From Ancylostoma caninum (taxonomy: Eukaryota > Nematoda > Chromadorea > Rhabditida > Ancylostomatidae): a DNA stretch of 64,000 nt. The notes under the pieces were generated by a model. It saw only the letters and a program-made list of their open reading frames with translations, searched no databases and was not told where the DNA came from. The translations under genes were made by a program, and so were the position numbers. The stretch lies in assembly GCA_037903475.1 (NCBI GenBank), contig JBAJFG010000621.1, positions 868,001-932,000 of the forward strand. The letters run 5' to 3'. The first letter of the stretch is position 1. Every line of letters begins with the position of its first letter. Shown in pieces: positions 20,608-35,600 of this stretch.

Positions 20608-23600
20608 CTAAATGGAAAACAGAGCAGGACGCTGTCATGTACAGAGCCTGGGCCTAGAGGAACTCACCAATAGGGAACCACGGACCAATAGATCCCCGAT
20701 GAGGTCCGTGATAAGTCGAAGAGGAAAGACCATCGGTGTCGAAGATGACGCATTCTCGACGTGGACCACCTGAAAGTGCAGTTGTCCATGTAATTCTACA
20801 TTCTCCCCACAGTGACTTAAATGTTAGATTCCAATAGAATAAAGTAAAATACCTGTGTTTATCGCTACCGGTACTCTCTTCTCCTGTCCGAGCTGATCTC
20901 TGGCCACTAGCAAAGTACAAAACTCGTCCCCAGGAGGCACAGATGACGTCAGGAACAGTTCTCCTTAAAAGACGAGCATCATCAAGCATCGTCAGGCTTA
21001 CCAACACCTCGCACGTGGAATAGGCTTCCAACCTGTGTGGGAGTCAACTGCAAACGCCTTCTCATTACCAGGGGTATAGAGAGAGTAGGTCAAATTTGAC
21101 GACTCTGGAGAGTTGGCGGAGATTGCCGCCAATGGGAATCCTGGCTGTGGCCAAGCACCGGGGAATATCTGGAAATGTACGGTTCGAGCACGTCACCACC
21201 ACATCATAACGAACCGAACTACCTGTACTCTGTAGGAAGTCTGATCGAATTCTGGCCCCGCCTCTTTCGTCGGCTCACTGAATTCCATCTCATAAACGAT
21301 GTCCGACACAGGAAATACCGCACCGGAATCGATAAAATTCAGGACTTTGCCCTAAATATGTCAACTATAAGCACCGCCTATTCAACAAACTGGCTCAGCT
21401 CACCTCGTCCTGCTGTTCTGTCCAGATCACCGGTGTCACAACACGCGTGCGAGCCCCTCTTTGGTCGACAACACGAGTCAATCGATAGTTTTCAGGTATC
21501 GAGGGGAGTTTGAACGTACCCCAGAGGGCGCCGGTGAATCCAAGAGAGAGCCTAGACAATTAAAGTACTACTCAATGCAATTTTAGGTCGGCAAGGTACT
21601 TACAAGTTTCGAAATGAGGCCAAAATTGTGATTTTCTTCGGGTCATCAGTAGTTTTTACATGAGTCTGGAATGAAACAATCACTTGGCGGTAGAAAATCG
21701 CTGGAAGTGTAAGCACCCCAAAAATTTACCGTTGAGTACTGCAACGGCACAATATTGACAATGCTACCAATGTCAGGACGATAGAAAAACACCGGCTCTG
21801 AGTTAGTCAATGACGACACGATGAAACCATCTGCAACAGGCAGACACGGCCAATGTGGACGAGATGTCCCGCGAATGGAGATGGATGTACCTCTCTCCGA
21901 CGCGGCTGCTTTGATTGAATAGATATGTTCGTCCTCAACAGGCACCAGCTTTCCATCCACAGTAACAACAGTTGACATATTCATGATGCTTGCCTGAACC
22001 AATCGATAAATTGATTTTTCGAAGTGAACAATACGAGCAACATGGATGGTTACAGCTTGGCCTGGTGTAGTGATATGGTAAGTGATCCGTCTTGATGTTC
22101 CTGATTTGATGTCTCCTATGACCGGTGTGAGAGTGCACCCTAAGACAGAATTTAACAGTTAGCAAATAATAATTAATAAAAGTTTGAAATCTCCATTTCG
22201 TTTCACGAGAACTGGCCCCCAACCATGAACGATTTATCTGTTCAACCGCTTATTCCTGTTGTCGCATACTACCACTTCCAGTTTCAATTCGGGGAGCGAT
22301 TTTCACCCACTGACTAAAAAAAAATTAGAAAAGAACACCAACGGGGACCAGTTCTCGCCCAACAGCTGTGCTGTCAACACCGTGTTCATCGTCGCTCTAA
22401 ATGCGCAGATTACTTCCCATGATGATCGGTAGTACACAAGTTAATACTCGCTATTAATTCGCAGAAGCTTTGAATGCTGAAAAGAATCAATGAGAGGAAA
22501 CGCCCACAGTCATTAGTCTTACCCACGAATGGTAGGGAAGATAACCTACATCCCCATTGCCAACAAGTATTTCAAACAAAAAATGCTGTAGCTGGCTAGA
22601 AATGTGAGTAGAATTAGACAATTCTGAAGAGATAGTAAGGAAAATGTTGGAAATAGAGAGCTACTAGCACAAGGCCTATATTTTTTTACCCATTTCATGA
22701 AAAGAAACTGTGAAAAATTGCTCCCTGCACTATCACTAACGCTCACCAATTTGCTTCCCGTCCACCTCCATTCGAATAATGTCGAACGGCGCAGCGACCG
22801 ATGACGTCACTAAATCGATATCCGTATGCAACACGCGCACGTCAGAAAGAGGGGAGTATCTAAAAGTCGATTTATTGATTTGGGGGCTCGCGAATGCACG
22901 CTTTAGTGCGAAATCCCTCCCGAAACTATAAGAACTCGATTTTTAGATTGGAAGAAAGATCGTCGGAGGAATTATTTCCTTCTCAACACAGATTTCATGT
23001 ACCTTCTTATGTAAAACCGTAAATCCATATGTAAAGGCTGCAAAGGATCAACTCCACCCTCAGGAATACAACTTGTTTAAAATCGGGACCATTCCGATGA
23101 ATAGCATCGAAACTTCCATCAAGCTTTTCTTATTGCAGCCTGAATCGCAGAAAATAAAAGCATGAACGGATCAGTCCTCTCCTTGGAAGCAGTGTGTCAC
23201 CTCGTTTCGTGAGCTGAAAATACAAACAGACCTTCTAGACCACCTCGTCATGCTAAATCCAAAGATGTACGACAGAGCTTATAAAAATGACGAAAACCTC
23301 GCTTTCGGAGGGTCCGAAAGCGCAGTTCACGGACCACCTGGGCGGAGCGGGCCGCGAACGTGCTGGCTGCCCGCCACGTCTGCAGTGTTGGCCAACACGT
23401 CTAGACGTGTCCGATCGATGAAAGCAATGGCTTCACGCGTCCACTTGGCTCGACAGACTGTTACAAATCCCGTCCCGAAAAAACGTTTAAAAGTATATTT
23501 TTGTAACATTTTAGGTATAGCGTTGGATTCAGCGTGTCGAGGAGATTCAGAATCTGGTAAAAGCTCAGACTCCAAAAAAAAACAAGATGACACACTGCCT

Positions 23601-26600
23601 TTACACTTTCGTCTGTTAGTAGCTGTCATGCCTACGTAAACTGTGAAGCCAAAAACCTTCTTCACTTTACTGTTGTTTCCAGCAAAAACATTGACGTGTG
23701 AGAAATCCACACCAGTAAATTTCTCACCACACATACATTTCCACACTTGAGGAAGCATTAGTGCGGCAGCAAGAAATCTTCCCCTTGCGCCGCGGTTCAC
23801 CAGCTTCCTCGTTGAATTTCTTTCATACACTAATGGAGGCAATTTAAAATGATTTATGAAGTCAGGATTATGTGTAGAAGTAGAGCCAAGGATTTCTCAA
23901 AAAATTGGTAAATGGATCAATAGATTGTCATATTGACCTGAGCTAAGGAATTTCCACCCACCCAATATTCATTATAGCAGTCATGACCGAAAAAGGTTCC
24001 TTAAGAGAATTGGTCACATCACCGTTGACGAAATGCAACACCTGCAAATCGAAAGATAAGTCCTGATCTTCTTCGTGCTACAACGGAAAAATCAATAAAT
24101 CGAATCGATAATTCAAATACCGTACCCGAATACTCCGCCGCGGGCGAATCTCTAACAAAGGTGATTTCAGTCTCTGCTTGGAAGGCATGCCATCTCGATG
24201 GAATCCAAGCACGATCAATGCCTAGAAGTTTTTGTTTTAACCAGAATTCCCGACAAAATCGATAAGTCAATAAAATTCACTTACCTGGTAGAATGCACTC
24301 GTTGTAAGACGATTTTCAGCTATGATTTTGCGCGTCCAGTGCATTTCGAATGACGAACGTGCGGCGAGTACTCCCTAAGGTGATGATTTGGATGAGGATT
24401 TCTCCGGTTCATTCAAAATTATGTAAGTGATAATGAGAAGCCCCGCGAGAATAGAGCATCAGCGAGCACAAGCGACTCAAGGATAAAGGGCAATTGTAAG
24501 AAATGAATGAGTCTCCAGAGATAAAGTAGATTTGTGACAAAACCCGAAATTTGTTCGAAGAGAAAAACAGCACCAGCGAGCAAGTATGAACTAGTTCTGG
24601 TAGGGACTCTAACAGCAAGAGATTTTCACAGCAGCAAATGGAAATCAGTTGAATAAGCGGGTAGAGAGTGTGCAATTGAGAGTGCAGAAAATAGTACAAA
24701 CTGTATGGTAAGCGACATCTCAGGGATCGCTCCAAATTACGTCTACGCCAAGTATGACACGTAACTGTTACCGCTGGGGTTGCCTTGGCAAGTATAAACA
24801 GAAGGCGAGAATCACCAGTTACTCACAAATCCATTCATCGTGTTGATACCAGCGGACCATGATGGCCCAACACCAAAATTAATGCGCGGGGCAAACATGT
24901 CGTTTCGAACGAAGTCAATCGATAAGTCGATATTCGTTAATGTTGTGTCCTGAAAGGAAATTAGTAATAAGCCCCGCTCCTAGAAGCACCAGGCGCATGT
25001 GAGTACCTGTAGGCTTTGTATGTAGACGTTGATAGTTACACTTGAATCTTCATAAATAACCACGGGATCAACCACAACAGCTGCTGCCAGACACTCCTGA
25101 AATCGACCGCTCATAGTCATGTTACTAACTAAATTCCCCGTAGGACCCTCCTCGTCACGGCTATCATTGGTGGTGAGAATCTGTCCAATGTACTCATGCA
25201 GCAGGCTGAACGGGTCAGAAGCGCCATTCTATAAAATTGTTGGCAATTCCGAGCCGTAGCTGGTCCCGCAAGGAAGTAGTCTCGGGTACCTGTCTAGTTA
25301 GAGAATGCAAGCGATCAGCGGTGACGACCAACTGTTTCACATCCGAATACGGTATACCCTGATTTTCACTTGGTGAGTCCATTCGGCCAGAGGTCCAGTC
25401 GTTAACGGTAGCGTTCCAGAGCTTCACGAGTTCCTTATCTACAACATATGGTACGTTGATTAGACGGGTCCACCCCTTAGAACTCGGGTCGTCACCTTCG
25501 AATTGCTCGGCTTCAGCAGTGGATATGGCCACACCTTGATCGGAACCATCACCAATGGTTGCTAGGAACTTCTCGATGACGTCATTTGTCAGGGGATCAA
25601 TGAGGCGTGGTGGAAAGATTTTCTGGAATTAATCAGTTATTGATTCATCGATCGGTTGGGAAATCTATGAAGAAAACGTCATCAGCACTTGGATAAACCG
25701 GAAGGTCAACGAATGAATTCAGACATGATTCAGCGTTAACTCAAACCTCTCTAGAAATAAATGTGAAAAATGTGTGGAACGGCAGTTCTGAACGGACAGA
25801 AAAAGACTTTCAACACGGCCTGAAAAGATGACTTGCAGATAGTAGGTGAATATATGTGTCGTTGATTTCAGCTCCGGCATAGGTGAATTTGTGGAAACAG
25901 TTTTCGGATTTCGAAAAGAGTTTCCGGATTTCAAGGCTTTTTCTTCCTTCGATGAGATTGCGAAACGGACAAGCACGCAGCTGATGCATTGGATTTTGAT
26001 GGGGCTGCGCATTTAGGGGTCCTAGAAAATTTCCTCCAAAAAGGATTGATATCTATCATTGGATCACCATGGATGAAAGAATGAATAAATAGACGACTCC
26101 AGTGATCGGGACCTGCTCGTCGCCTCGCATCAATTTCGTCCTTTTTCTTTAATTGTCTACGCATCTGCTCTTTCCATTGATATCGTCGCACTCACGGGTG
26201 CGGCGCGTGCAAGCGCGCACGGATTGCTATGTAGAGTCTCTCACGATATCCTCAGATATAACGGTAGTACGAAAATTATCAATTTTTTTTCCACTGGAAT
26301 CGAGCTTCTCTACTCAAAAATAGCAAATACCTAACATTCAACTCGAAATTTCATTTGCCGATGGTGCTCATGTGAGAATTTTCAGTAAAGCGACGCAGTG
26401 GAATGCTGCTTCGGAGGTAAAATTGAAAATTCCCCAAAAAAGAAACACCCACCTGGATTTTCTGTACAAAATCCGAATATAGTGTGGCCATCCGAATGCT
26501 CTGCATATCCAAAGCATTAAGGATCGGTAGCATCGGGCTCAGCACTGCTGACACTTGTCCATTCACCGACGACAGCTAAAATACGGTAAATTACTACAGT

Positions 26601-29600
26601 ATATCGAGAAATTACTACAGTATCAATCAAAAACTGGAAAATTCCGAGAAATACGAACTTTTCCATATTTTTGACAAAAACTAGAAAAAAACCCTCACAT
26701 GGTTAATCACATCCACAGGACCGTCACTAAGCATAGGCTCCGCCTGGAAGCTCATTGAGCGTCGACGACGACGATGAAGAATAGGACATTCACTTTCGAG
26801 AGAGGACACACACCTGGAAGTAAGAGTCCATCAGTGGTTTTACCTAATTTGAAAATTTTAGCCGACTTTGCAGTGAGGCCACGCCCCTTCACTCACTGCA
26901 TGGCTTCGTCCAGCTCGGTCATGTTGACGTGCACTGATTTGCAGTCGGTGAGGAGGAGGAAGTATGTGCTCAGAACTTGCAGCGAGACCTGAGGAAATTA
27001 TTTTCATGGATTACTTCTGGCGAAATATTACTAATCAAAGGAAAGCGTGAAAAAAGGATGAAGTGAAAAATCTGAAATTCTGAAAAAAAAAACTTGAGCT
27101 GGTGACAGACGAATGTTTGCTGCAGTATTGAGGGCTGTTTCTACGGGAGTCCATTAAATTCTTGCAGGAACATAATTTTGCCAATTTTTAAATTTTTTTT
27201 AAAATCCAGATTGGGACAGTTTTCATAATTTCCTTGTGTTTCTGTTTTCGAAAATTCACCGTATCGTCTGAGATCCTTTTCCAAGCCGAGCCACATGCGG
27301 CAGCTGATTTATACTTTTGACGACATCTGGTACGGGCTCCCTGGGAGCAGTCACATGTAATGGTTGTGCTGTACGCCACCGGCACGGGCCTATTCGCCCC
27401 TATAATTGGACAACTGTTACAAATAGCATTCATCGCAATTTTGCAAAGGTCACTGTTTGACTTTTCTTCCATGTATAAAAGACATAGAGCTATATCGTGA
27501 CAATGCTCCGACCTTTGGATTGCAAATTAATGAGTAGACAACTAACCATCGCAGACTTTCCACTGTTTATAGTCGGCGTCCATTGCCACCGCTACGAGAT
27601 CGAACGATATTCGCGTTAATTCGCCGCTACTATCCGAGAGGAATAGAAACGGGACAGAGACCACTCGAGCATTGCAACCAGCCGATGACGTCACTGAGCC
27701 TTTCCATTCCACAGTGATCCAGAATGACGAGTTCACTGCGACTGATCGCACTGATGGCGTCTAGAGATGAAGGAATCGATTTTATTGATCAAATATTTCA
27801 ATCGCTGTTGCATCTGCTAACTTACCAATATTAGTACATCATTTCGAAATGGAGCCATAGAGACCAGTCCAGCGTGGTGGCCAGTAACCGAGACCAGAAT
27901 TCGGGTATCTGATCGATTGATCGAAGAGGGGTTGAACTCGACATGGGGGAAGCGGATCTGAAAGCAACTATCCAGCGATTTGCTGCCACAACAACACTGA
28001 AATTTCAGAAGATTACTTTTCAACAAAGGACACAATCTCATTTCAAATAGTCACTTCGGGGAGAAATGGGCTGTCCCAAAATTGCGCATGGATAGAGCTG
28101 AGGGCACTTCCGTGGAGGTGGCACCGCTGTGCGAAATTCCTATCATTGATCACTGCATCACCGAGATAAACAAAATGTAATGATCTGATAGCTAATCTAT
28201 ATGTGGACAACAAAAAAAGGGAATTGCGCGAGTTCCAGCGACATGCGGGCGACAACAAGGAAGGCATAAATGGCAGTGAGCGTAGAACAAGCGGCAGATG
28301 GTGTAAGGTTTCATTAATGGACTATTAATACTTTTCTAAATTGTTTCACGCTCCATACAAGTATCGCGAACTGGAGACAGCTAAAAACCATGAACAATAA
28401 AAAGAGGCGACATTGGCGACAACAAGCGAGTGAAAGCAGCAATAGAGTGAAAGCGACCGCTGCTTCCAAAAAAGCAGAGACGAGGAAATTCATCTGGAGC
28501 ACTCCATTTTTCAAAGATCCAGTTAGTGCCAATAAGCGATACTAATCGATTAATCGATCAATCGATTAAACGCCCAGCGAGTGAGCGAGAGTCGGTGCAA
28601 AATTGTAGCGAATTCCGCTACTGGCCGTAAGAATGATGCAAAGACAGCACTACTCGAGTCATGGTGAAGTCTGGCTAGAAATTAACAAGTGAAAGAAGAG
28701 GATTATTGCGGAGATTATTTTAAGAGTAAAGGACAATGAGCGACACTAAGCGACAGAAGCGTGACATACGTACCTCGCTGGCTTCCTTTACATTCTTTAC
28801 GGCTATTCGTCCTTCGCCAACGGTGATCAGTGAACGAGGATCAGTTGCCTCCATGCTGACACAAAAGGACGTGTTTGCTGGCGTTATCTACAAATATAGA
28901 AATCAATACGATCCCTATGGAAAATGTACAAAGCAACTCACGTTCACGACTTCTGAGACAGTCCGATAGTTTGGCGCTTTGGCTGTGATTTCATAGAACC
29001 CCTCGACAAGCGAGAACTGCACATACTCTTCTGGAAGAAACAGTGTCTGTGAAGACGTCTTGAATTGATTTCAACCAATGAACCTACGATTCAGCCTTAG
29101 GTTGCTTCTGACTTCATCGACACCGAGCGCAGTGTTCGACACACTAAGTATAGCTGCCTGCTGGACATTTGTAGGCTGCTGATCGTAGGCATCCTTCAGG
29201 CAGATGCTCACGCTTAGTTTTGACTGTGAAGGCACGAAGTAGATTGGAACACTGACCATTACCTAGGCAAAGGCGATAAATCAATCGATTATCGATTCAC
29301 TGACTGCCGCGGTGGTAGGGAAGAAGGGAGAACCTTTGAAAGCCGAACCTGAGAGGACGGTTACGCACTAAATTATTTCTGTTGGCAGTGCAACGTAAAA
29401 ATTTTAGTAAAAAGGAGAAATTACTTCTATTGGAACTAAAGCCGAAAGTAGTATAGACGCAAAGTATTATTTCTCTGACTTAGAACGAAAAAATAATGAT
29501 TATAAATAAAGAGGTGGTCGTAGGAAAACATTGTAGAAGAAACGAAAGTACATGAAAATTGTTTGAGGGGGTTGAGAGCACTATTCCTTACGTATATGAA

Positions 29601-32600
29601 TATCATATTTCATCAAAAATATAAATGACCGAAGGATGCTCATATCAACCCTTAACTGATTAAACTTGGTCTGGTTCAATAATCTCGATGTTCTCGAACT
29701 TTCCCAGATGTTAGATGAATCTTTAATTTGTCCCACCGTGGATACCTTTTCCTTCCGTGCGACTTTACCAGATTTTTTATAATTATCCAATAGGGAAAGC
29801 TTGGAAGGCTCCGGGCAGGATAGGACAGAAAGCTGGATAAATTCTGAAATTACCGCAGCAATTCCTGATAGAGCAATATTTTTCAACGTCCATGTCTTCT
29901 GGCCAATTGGCTCTAACATTTTGTCGTCCTAGCAACAACAGACATCAAAAATATTTCAGATTTTTTGTCAATCCCTTCAAACCCGTCCAGAATTCCATGC
30001 GCATCCGAAGTTTCAATGAAATTCTAGAACTTTCTACTACGAAAAAATCTTTCTTGGTATTTGATTTAGCTTTTTGACAGAAATTCCATACTATCTGTAC
30101 ATCTTCTCCTTATCCCGTTTCTGAGGGATGAAAAAAAATTTTTACCCCTCTCCGATAGATGAGTTATCCATCAAGTATTCCAGTCCTCACCTCTGCAGCG
30201 GCTACCAACTGTAAGCTGGTGTTCTTCGCTTCCCTGTATTCCGCGTTCTGACCGAGAGCCAATTTAATCCCTAAAAGGTAGCCAACATGCCGGGATTGTT
30301 TTTCGCCGCTAGTGCAAATGCTCCCGAACTTACTGTCGTATTTGGTGTTGGCATCAATTTGATCGATGTCTGGATCGCTGGCAATAACGAACACCGGCTG
30401 TGAGTTGTCACTCGCGATGAGTTTTAGCGGTGGGCGGAGATATACGCCGTTACGGTAGATTGTCACCTGAGTACCGGCAATACATAGTATCATGAATTAC
30501 GGTGCCACTGGAGTGCGATATTGACTAGGACGTGAGCCCAACATCCAGGAAAAACCAAATATGGCGTCAAAAAATGGGAGGATGATGAGAAAATTCGAAA
30601 AAGTTACCTCAAACACTTTGGAACTAGAGGAACCCATTGGCAGCGCTATGGCAGAAGGCACAGCAGTCACATACGGAATTCGCGGATTTAACTGATTCCT
30701 GAATTAGACAGGAGATGAAATGGACTAAAAATACATACATACCAACATTATGACCAGGTAATACAAGTAATAAAGGATAAGTAGCACACCTCGATAGTAA
30801 ACCCAAAGGCAGGGTCAGATTCGAGGATCCTATCTCTAACATTTTGATAATTATCAGTTATCAACTACTGCCTGACGCTCATCAGAAGGAGTGTAGCAAA
30901 AAACTAACAAACTAGCAAGCCCTTTATCTTCATAATGGCTATTTATACTGGGTGGGTGCAACCGAACTGACGCGCGTGCGTCTATATGATGAAGAATAGG
31001 GCTCAGTCGCATAGCAGTCGCATCGCAGTCGCAGCTCTGACGCACGCGTTTACGGCCTCGCGAGGCCGCGCGTTCCTTTCATTGAGGATGTATAATACAT
31101 GCCGTGTTGACCGGTCTTCATGGAAATGAAATTCCCCTGCAAATGGATGCGTGCGACTGAAGCACATAGCTAGTAAAAATTACGCTGTAATAGTATCAAC
31201 AGGCCTAACTACAGCCCGTGCGCCATCAACATAGTTTTAAGGGACAGTGGCAGTCCCAGCTGGTTGGGCTTGGCTAGCTGAATTTCGGGAATAAAGGTTT
31301 TTTCTTTTCAAAATGAACTGTACCTATGTGGGTGTGAGCAAGCAAAAATGATTATTCCGGAAATGCGATGGAAATTTCAATGGCAAAAATAAAATATACA
31401 GTGCAGAATGTTTTCATCCACTTCCCATCCTTTCTCATTCTCTCCCCAACCCCACACACCCAACTCAGAGTGCTACTTGTCAAGAGACCCTAGAAATGGA
31501 TGAGTCGTAGGATTTGGATTAAAAAGAAAATGCGACTTTATGTACATGTTAAAAACAGGATAATACAGTCTGGATCCAACAATGTTGTTGGGTCCACTGT
31601 AGTTTAGTTGGATGCGATATGTCAGGACTGCTGAAGCTCTTATTCTTCTACACCGTTCTCATGTAACGAGACAGGAAATTACTTTATTCGGATTTTAATT
31701 GTTTGTTCTTCTTAGTGTACAAAGGGACGTAAGGCTTACCTCTGTTTCTTTTTTGTTTGTTTGCTTTTAATCATTTAATTCCAATAATTTGCCCTATTTC
31801 TCTGATATCTCAACCAAACGAACGATAAAATGTGTCTCTGCTGTTCCATGCAGAGTAGGGCTTCTCTTAATCAAAAAATGTCGAAATCTAGTAATTTGTA
31901 CAGCTTGAGGAATGGCCACCTCACATCAATGTGTTAATTTGTTGAATTATAACACTACCATTTTGGAAGAGACCCGTACACATTCCACTGCGAGAAATTC
32001 TGCAACTGCGTACCTCCATAACTCTCGTTTCCCGTCGCACCGAAGGAGCGTTACGGTCTCCTCTCGCCAGTCCAGTGCCCTTTCGACCATGGAAATTTCA
32101 TTTGCGAGCACCTACATAGCATGAGTGATCAGTAATCGACGATCAATAATCGACGACAGCGTACATAATTCTTTCTAACCAAATAAAATCAATATTGGTG
32201 TGCAATTAACAGGACATTTTTTGCATGTCTAAAATTCCTATACGCACCGGCTCGATGCTAACTGTTCCATTTTGTGGGCGGAGCATAGTGCCGTCACAGT
32301 GTTCCACACCGCGAACAACTGCGCCACGAGCACTGGTATCAATCGATAACTGCAGGGGTGGCACATCAAATCGCACACCGTCAGAAATCGGGGACACACC
32401 AGGATGCGACGCCAGCTAAAAATATCTAATGGTGTGGATGACAAGGTGGAATCAATCGATATGTACGCATACCACAGTGAATTCGCCGGCGGCTTCCGGT
32501 ACGTAGTCGTATGTGAACATGGCGCCGTTCGAATGGATTATGGTTTCAGTGGGGTTCTCGTCGTTTTTCTCATAAATCCAGATTTTCACGGGAACGGACT

Positions 32601-35600
32601 GATTTTCCTGGAATTTCTCACATTTTTTCCTGTTCTAGCTTTATTTCAAATTGAGTGGTCGGGTAACGACATATTACTGCGTAGTCGCTCCAGTCCCGCA
32701 TTCACTATTGGCCAGAGAGCAAAGGGACCGCCCACCGACAGGTTAGTATCTATTGGACACATTGAGAAAATATTGTACCTAATGTAGAATAATGGCAGAA
32801 AATGTTTTACTCGTGGGTTTTCCACGTATTTACACTCTTTTGGCTTTTCCCCTTTTACTGTTTCTACTTGCTTAGGGCAAAAGAACCGTTAATAAGTTAC
32901 ATAGCAAAATTGACAAAAAAAAATTCAGGGCAAAGGCACCTGGTCTAGACTTACTCTAATTCCTCGTACTCTTCCAGTGACTCTCATCTCATTCGTTCCG
33001 TCCACCTTTGCAACGGAGTTCACTTCAGCAGTATATGACGGTTCCACAGTGACATTCCAGGAAATACTGCTCTCACCTGAAATTTTCTGAGAAAATTTTA
33101 AGCGCAGCTGATTCTGGAGGAAATTCCCGCCCTTTTACAACCACGAAAAAGAAATCCTTGGAATTTTTGCAACTGAACTTTCAAGAAGTGTGATAGAACC
33201 CAGATTTACCCGACAACGAATTCGATACGACCGTGATCTCGTGCGGATGAATGGATCCAACTGGCTCCGCCCATTCGATAATGCCCCGAGATGAGTCGAA
33301 ACGGAGATCCTTTATGGTCGAGTTCACGCGGTGAAGTGAGCCTTGCTAGAAATGGTGCATTGATGAAAAATACATGAACAAAACTGAAAAAAGAACCCTC
33401 GATTTTTTTACCATTGTGGGCAGGACAACGATGTAAGGTGAGCCTTCAGAAGCAATGCTTGCCCTTTGATTTTCTATGAAGTGTCGATCGATTGATGGGA
33501 TGATCTCTGAAAATTACAGCTTTCAAGCGGGTGCACCACTTAAAACTTCTGGAACTAAAGATCTGTCAGATTACTACATCAGCGTTTCTTAGTTATTCAG
33601 AATTCAAACATCTGATCCATATGAAGGACGTTCCATTTAAAAGAGGGCGATCCATGTCATTGTTAGCGACATCAGTATCTCCTATCTAACACCCTGCAGG
33701 GAAAACTTCTCACCTATAAGTTCGCAATTGACCCCAGTTGTGCCCTTGGGACACACACATAGCGGGCCAATACACACTCCTTTGCACATCGATGGTGAGC
33801 AGGAATCGTATACCGTGAAGTGGATCTGAAGAACTATATCATCCACTAATACTCCATCGACTCGAGCTTTACATTTCCTATCATTGATTTTGTTTCTGAA
33901 TATTTGAGAGGAACAATGTGAAATAATGAACCTCGACTTCAAATTCAATTTTTGAAGAACGGCAACACCGATTATTAGAAAAACAAGTCGGAAAAATGTG
34001 GTACCACTGGAACTTTGAGAAACAAAAAACGCCAATCATTTGTTTGCTCAAATAGTTGACCAGCTTATAAAAAACATGAGAAGGTTTAAAGAGTCTGAGA
34101 AATTCAAAAAAGAAGGCGCAGATGGCTTTTGCAGACTAAGAGATGGGGTGAGGAAGAGGGGGGGGGGGGGAGGGGGAAATGGGGAAAGAAGGGTTCCAAA
34201 ACGTGACCCGTAGCGCCAGAATTTCATAGCCTTCAAGGCTATAAATTAAAAGAGAAATGAAGTATCAATGGAACTGTAATAATTGGAATACGGAAAAAAT
34301 ATGCCGAGACAAGACCATACAAGATGTTCGTCTGATTTTTGAAGGTGTGGCACTTCTGGAAAAGGGTTTGGCATACATACATACCAAGTTGGCTATTTGT
34401 AACCTGCAAGGAGCGTCTGCGCTGGCAGGTCTGGCGCTTCACACCCAATTTTTGAGATGGAAACTGCAGAATTTTCTTGCTTTTTTGGTTTTCTTTTTTT
34501 ATGGAGTATGCCCATTCGCGGCTTTTTACGGCGTTGTGATAAGATAATTTTTAGATGTCCGAAAATTAATGAATTCCAGCGCTTGACTAAATATACTACT
34601 TAAATTAGAATAATAAATTTAGACTAATAGGCACGTTAAAGAGGAGAGACCGACTTTACGCTGAGAAATTTACTCACAGGCCTAACGTCGAAGTTAGGAA
34701 TCACGGAGATCGATCCTTCCGGTGCCAGGTTGAAAAGATGTCGACCGATGCTGAGATCCCGCGGAACGCGACATCTGACCACCGAGGAGCTGATTCGCTG
34801 ACCTTCCGAGTATGAAGCGCCAAATATGCACGTGTATGCAGATGTCGCAGTCCTTAAGCTCCGCATGTACTCTGGACAACTAGCACAAACCAGATCGTGA
34901 CGCACTTCGGAAATTCCGCGCCAAACACGTTCACCACAACATTGACGTCTTCTCTGTCAGCTGTAGACGGCATAATGTACAGTACGCTGCTCTTCACTTG
35001 ACAGTTTGCCGAGCGGCATACGTCACAAGCGGCACCTGACCATCCGCGGGCACAGGAACACGTCCTGAAAAGGTGATCTAACATAGTCTAACACGGTATT
35101 CGAGTCTCTCCGCCTGCTTACCGCGTCTCTCGCTCGCATGTTCCGTGGACACAGTCGAAATCACAAGTCTGGCAGACGGGTCCGCGACATATTGAGCAAT
35201 CCTAAAATGGGGTGTTCTGCCTGTTGCGCACTAACTTGACAAGTATCCAAGAAAAACAGACCTCTCCTTCGTAGCCGTCGAAACACTGGCACTTGTCAGG
35301 GGCCACACACTGGCCATTGATTGAGCAATGCTGACAGATTGGAATTGAGCAACTGTAGAAAGTGTATATCAAATTTATTCTGTGCCAGACAGGCCGTTAC
35401 AAGGACACGTTTATTCTGGCCTGACGTTTCGACTCAACTTCGTTTTCTGAGATCTGAAAGCGGTTCAAGTTCGTTTATTCACACTCTACACCACAAAAGA
35501 GCTCCTCACACTCGTTCATTCAACTCATCCAAGCCAGACAACACTAAGCATCCAGTCAACGGACGAATCACCGCGTGTTCCACATATAGCGGAGCAGAAT

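Noticed and set aside
20772..20850. An additional intron between GTATTTT (20850) and TTTCAG (20772)
   Set aside because: The splice-like ends are good, but removing it breaks the frame. The continuous reading keeps phase with both neighbours.
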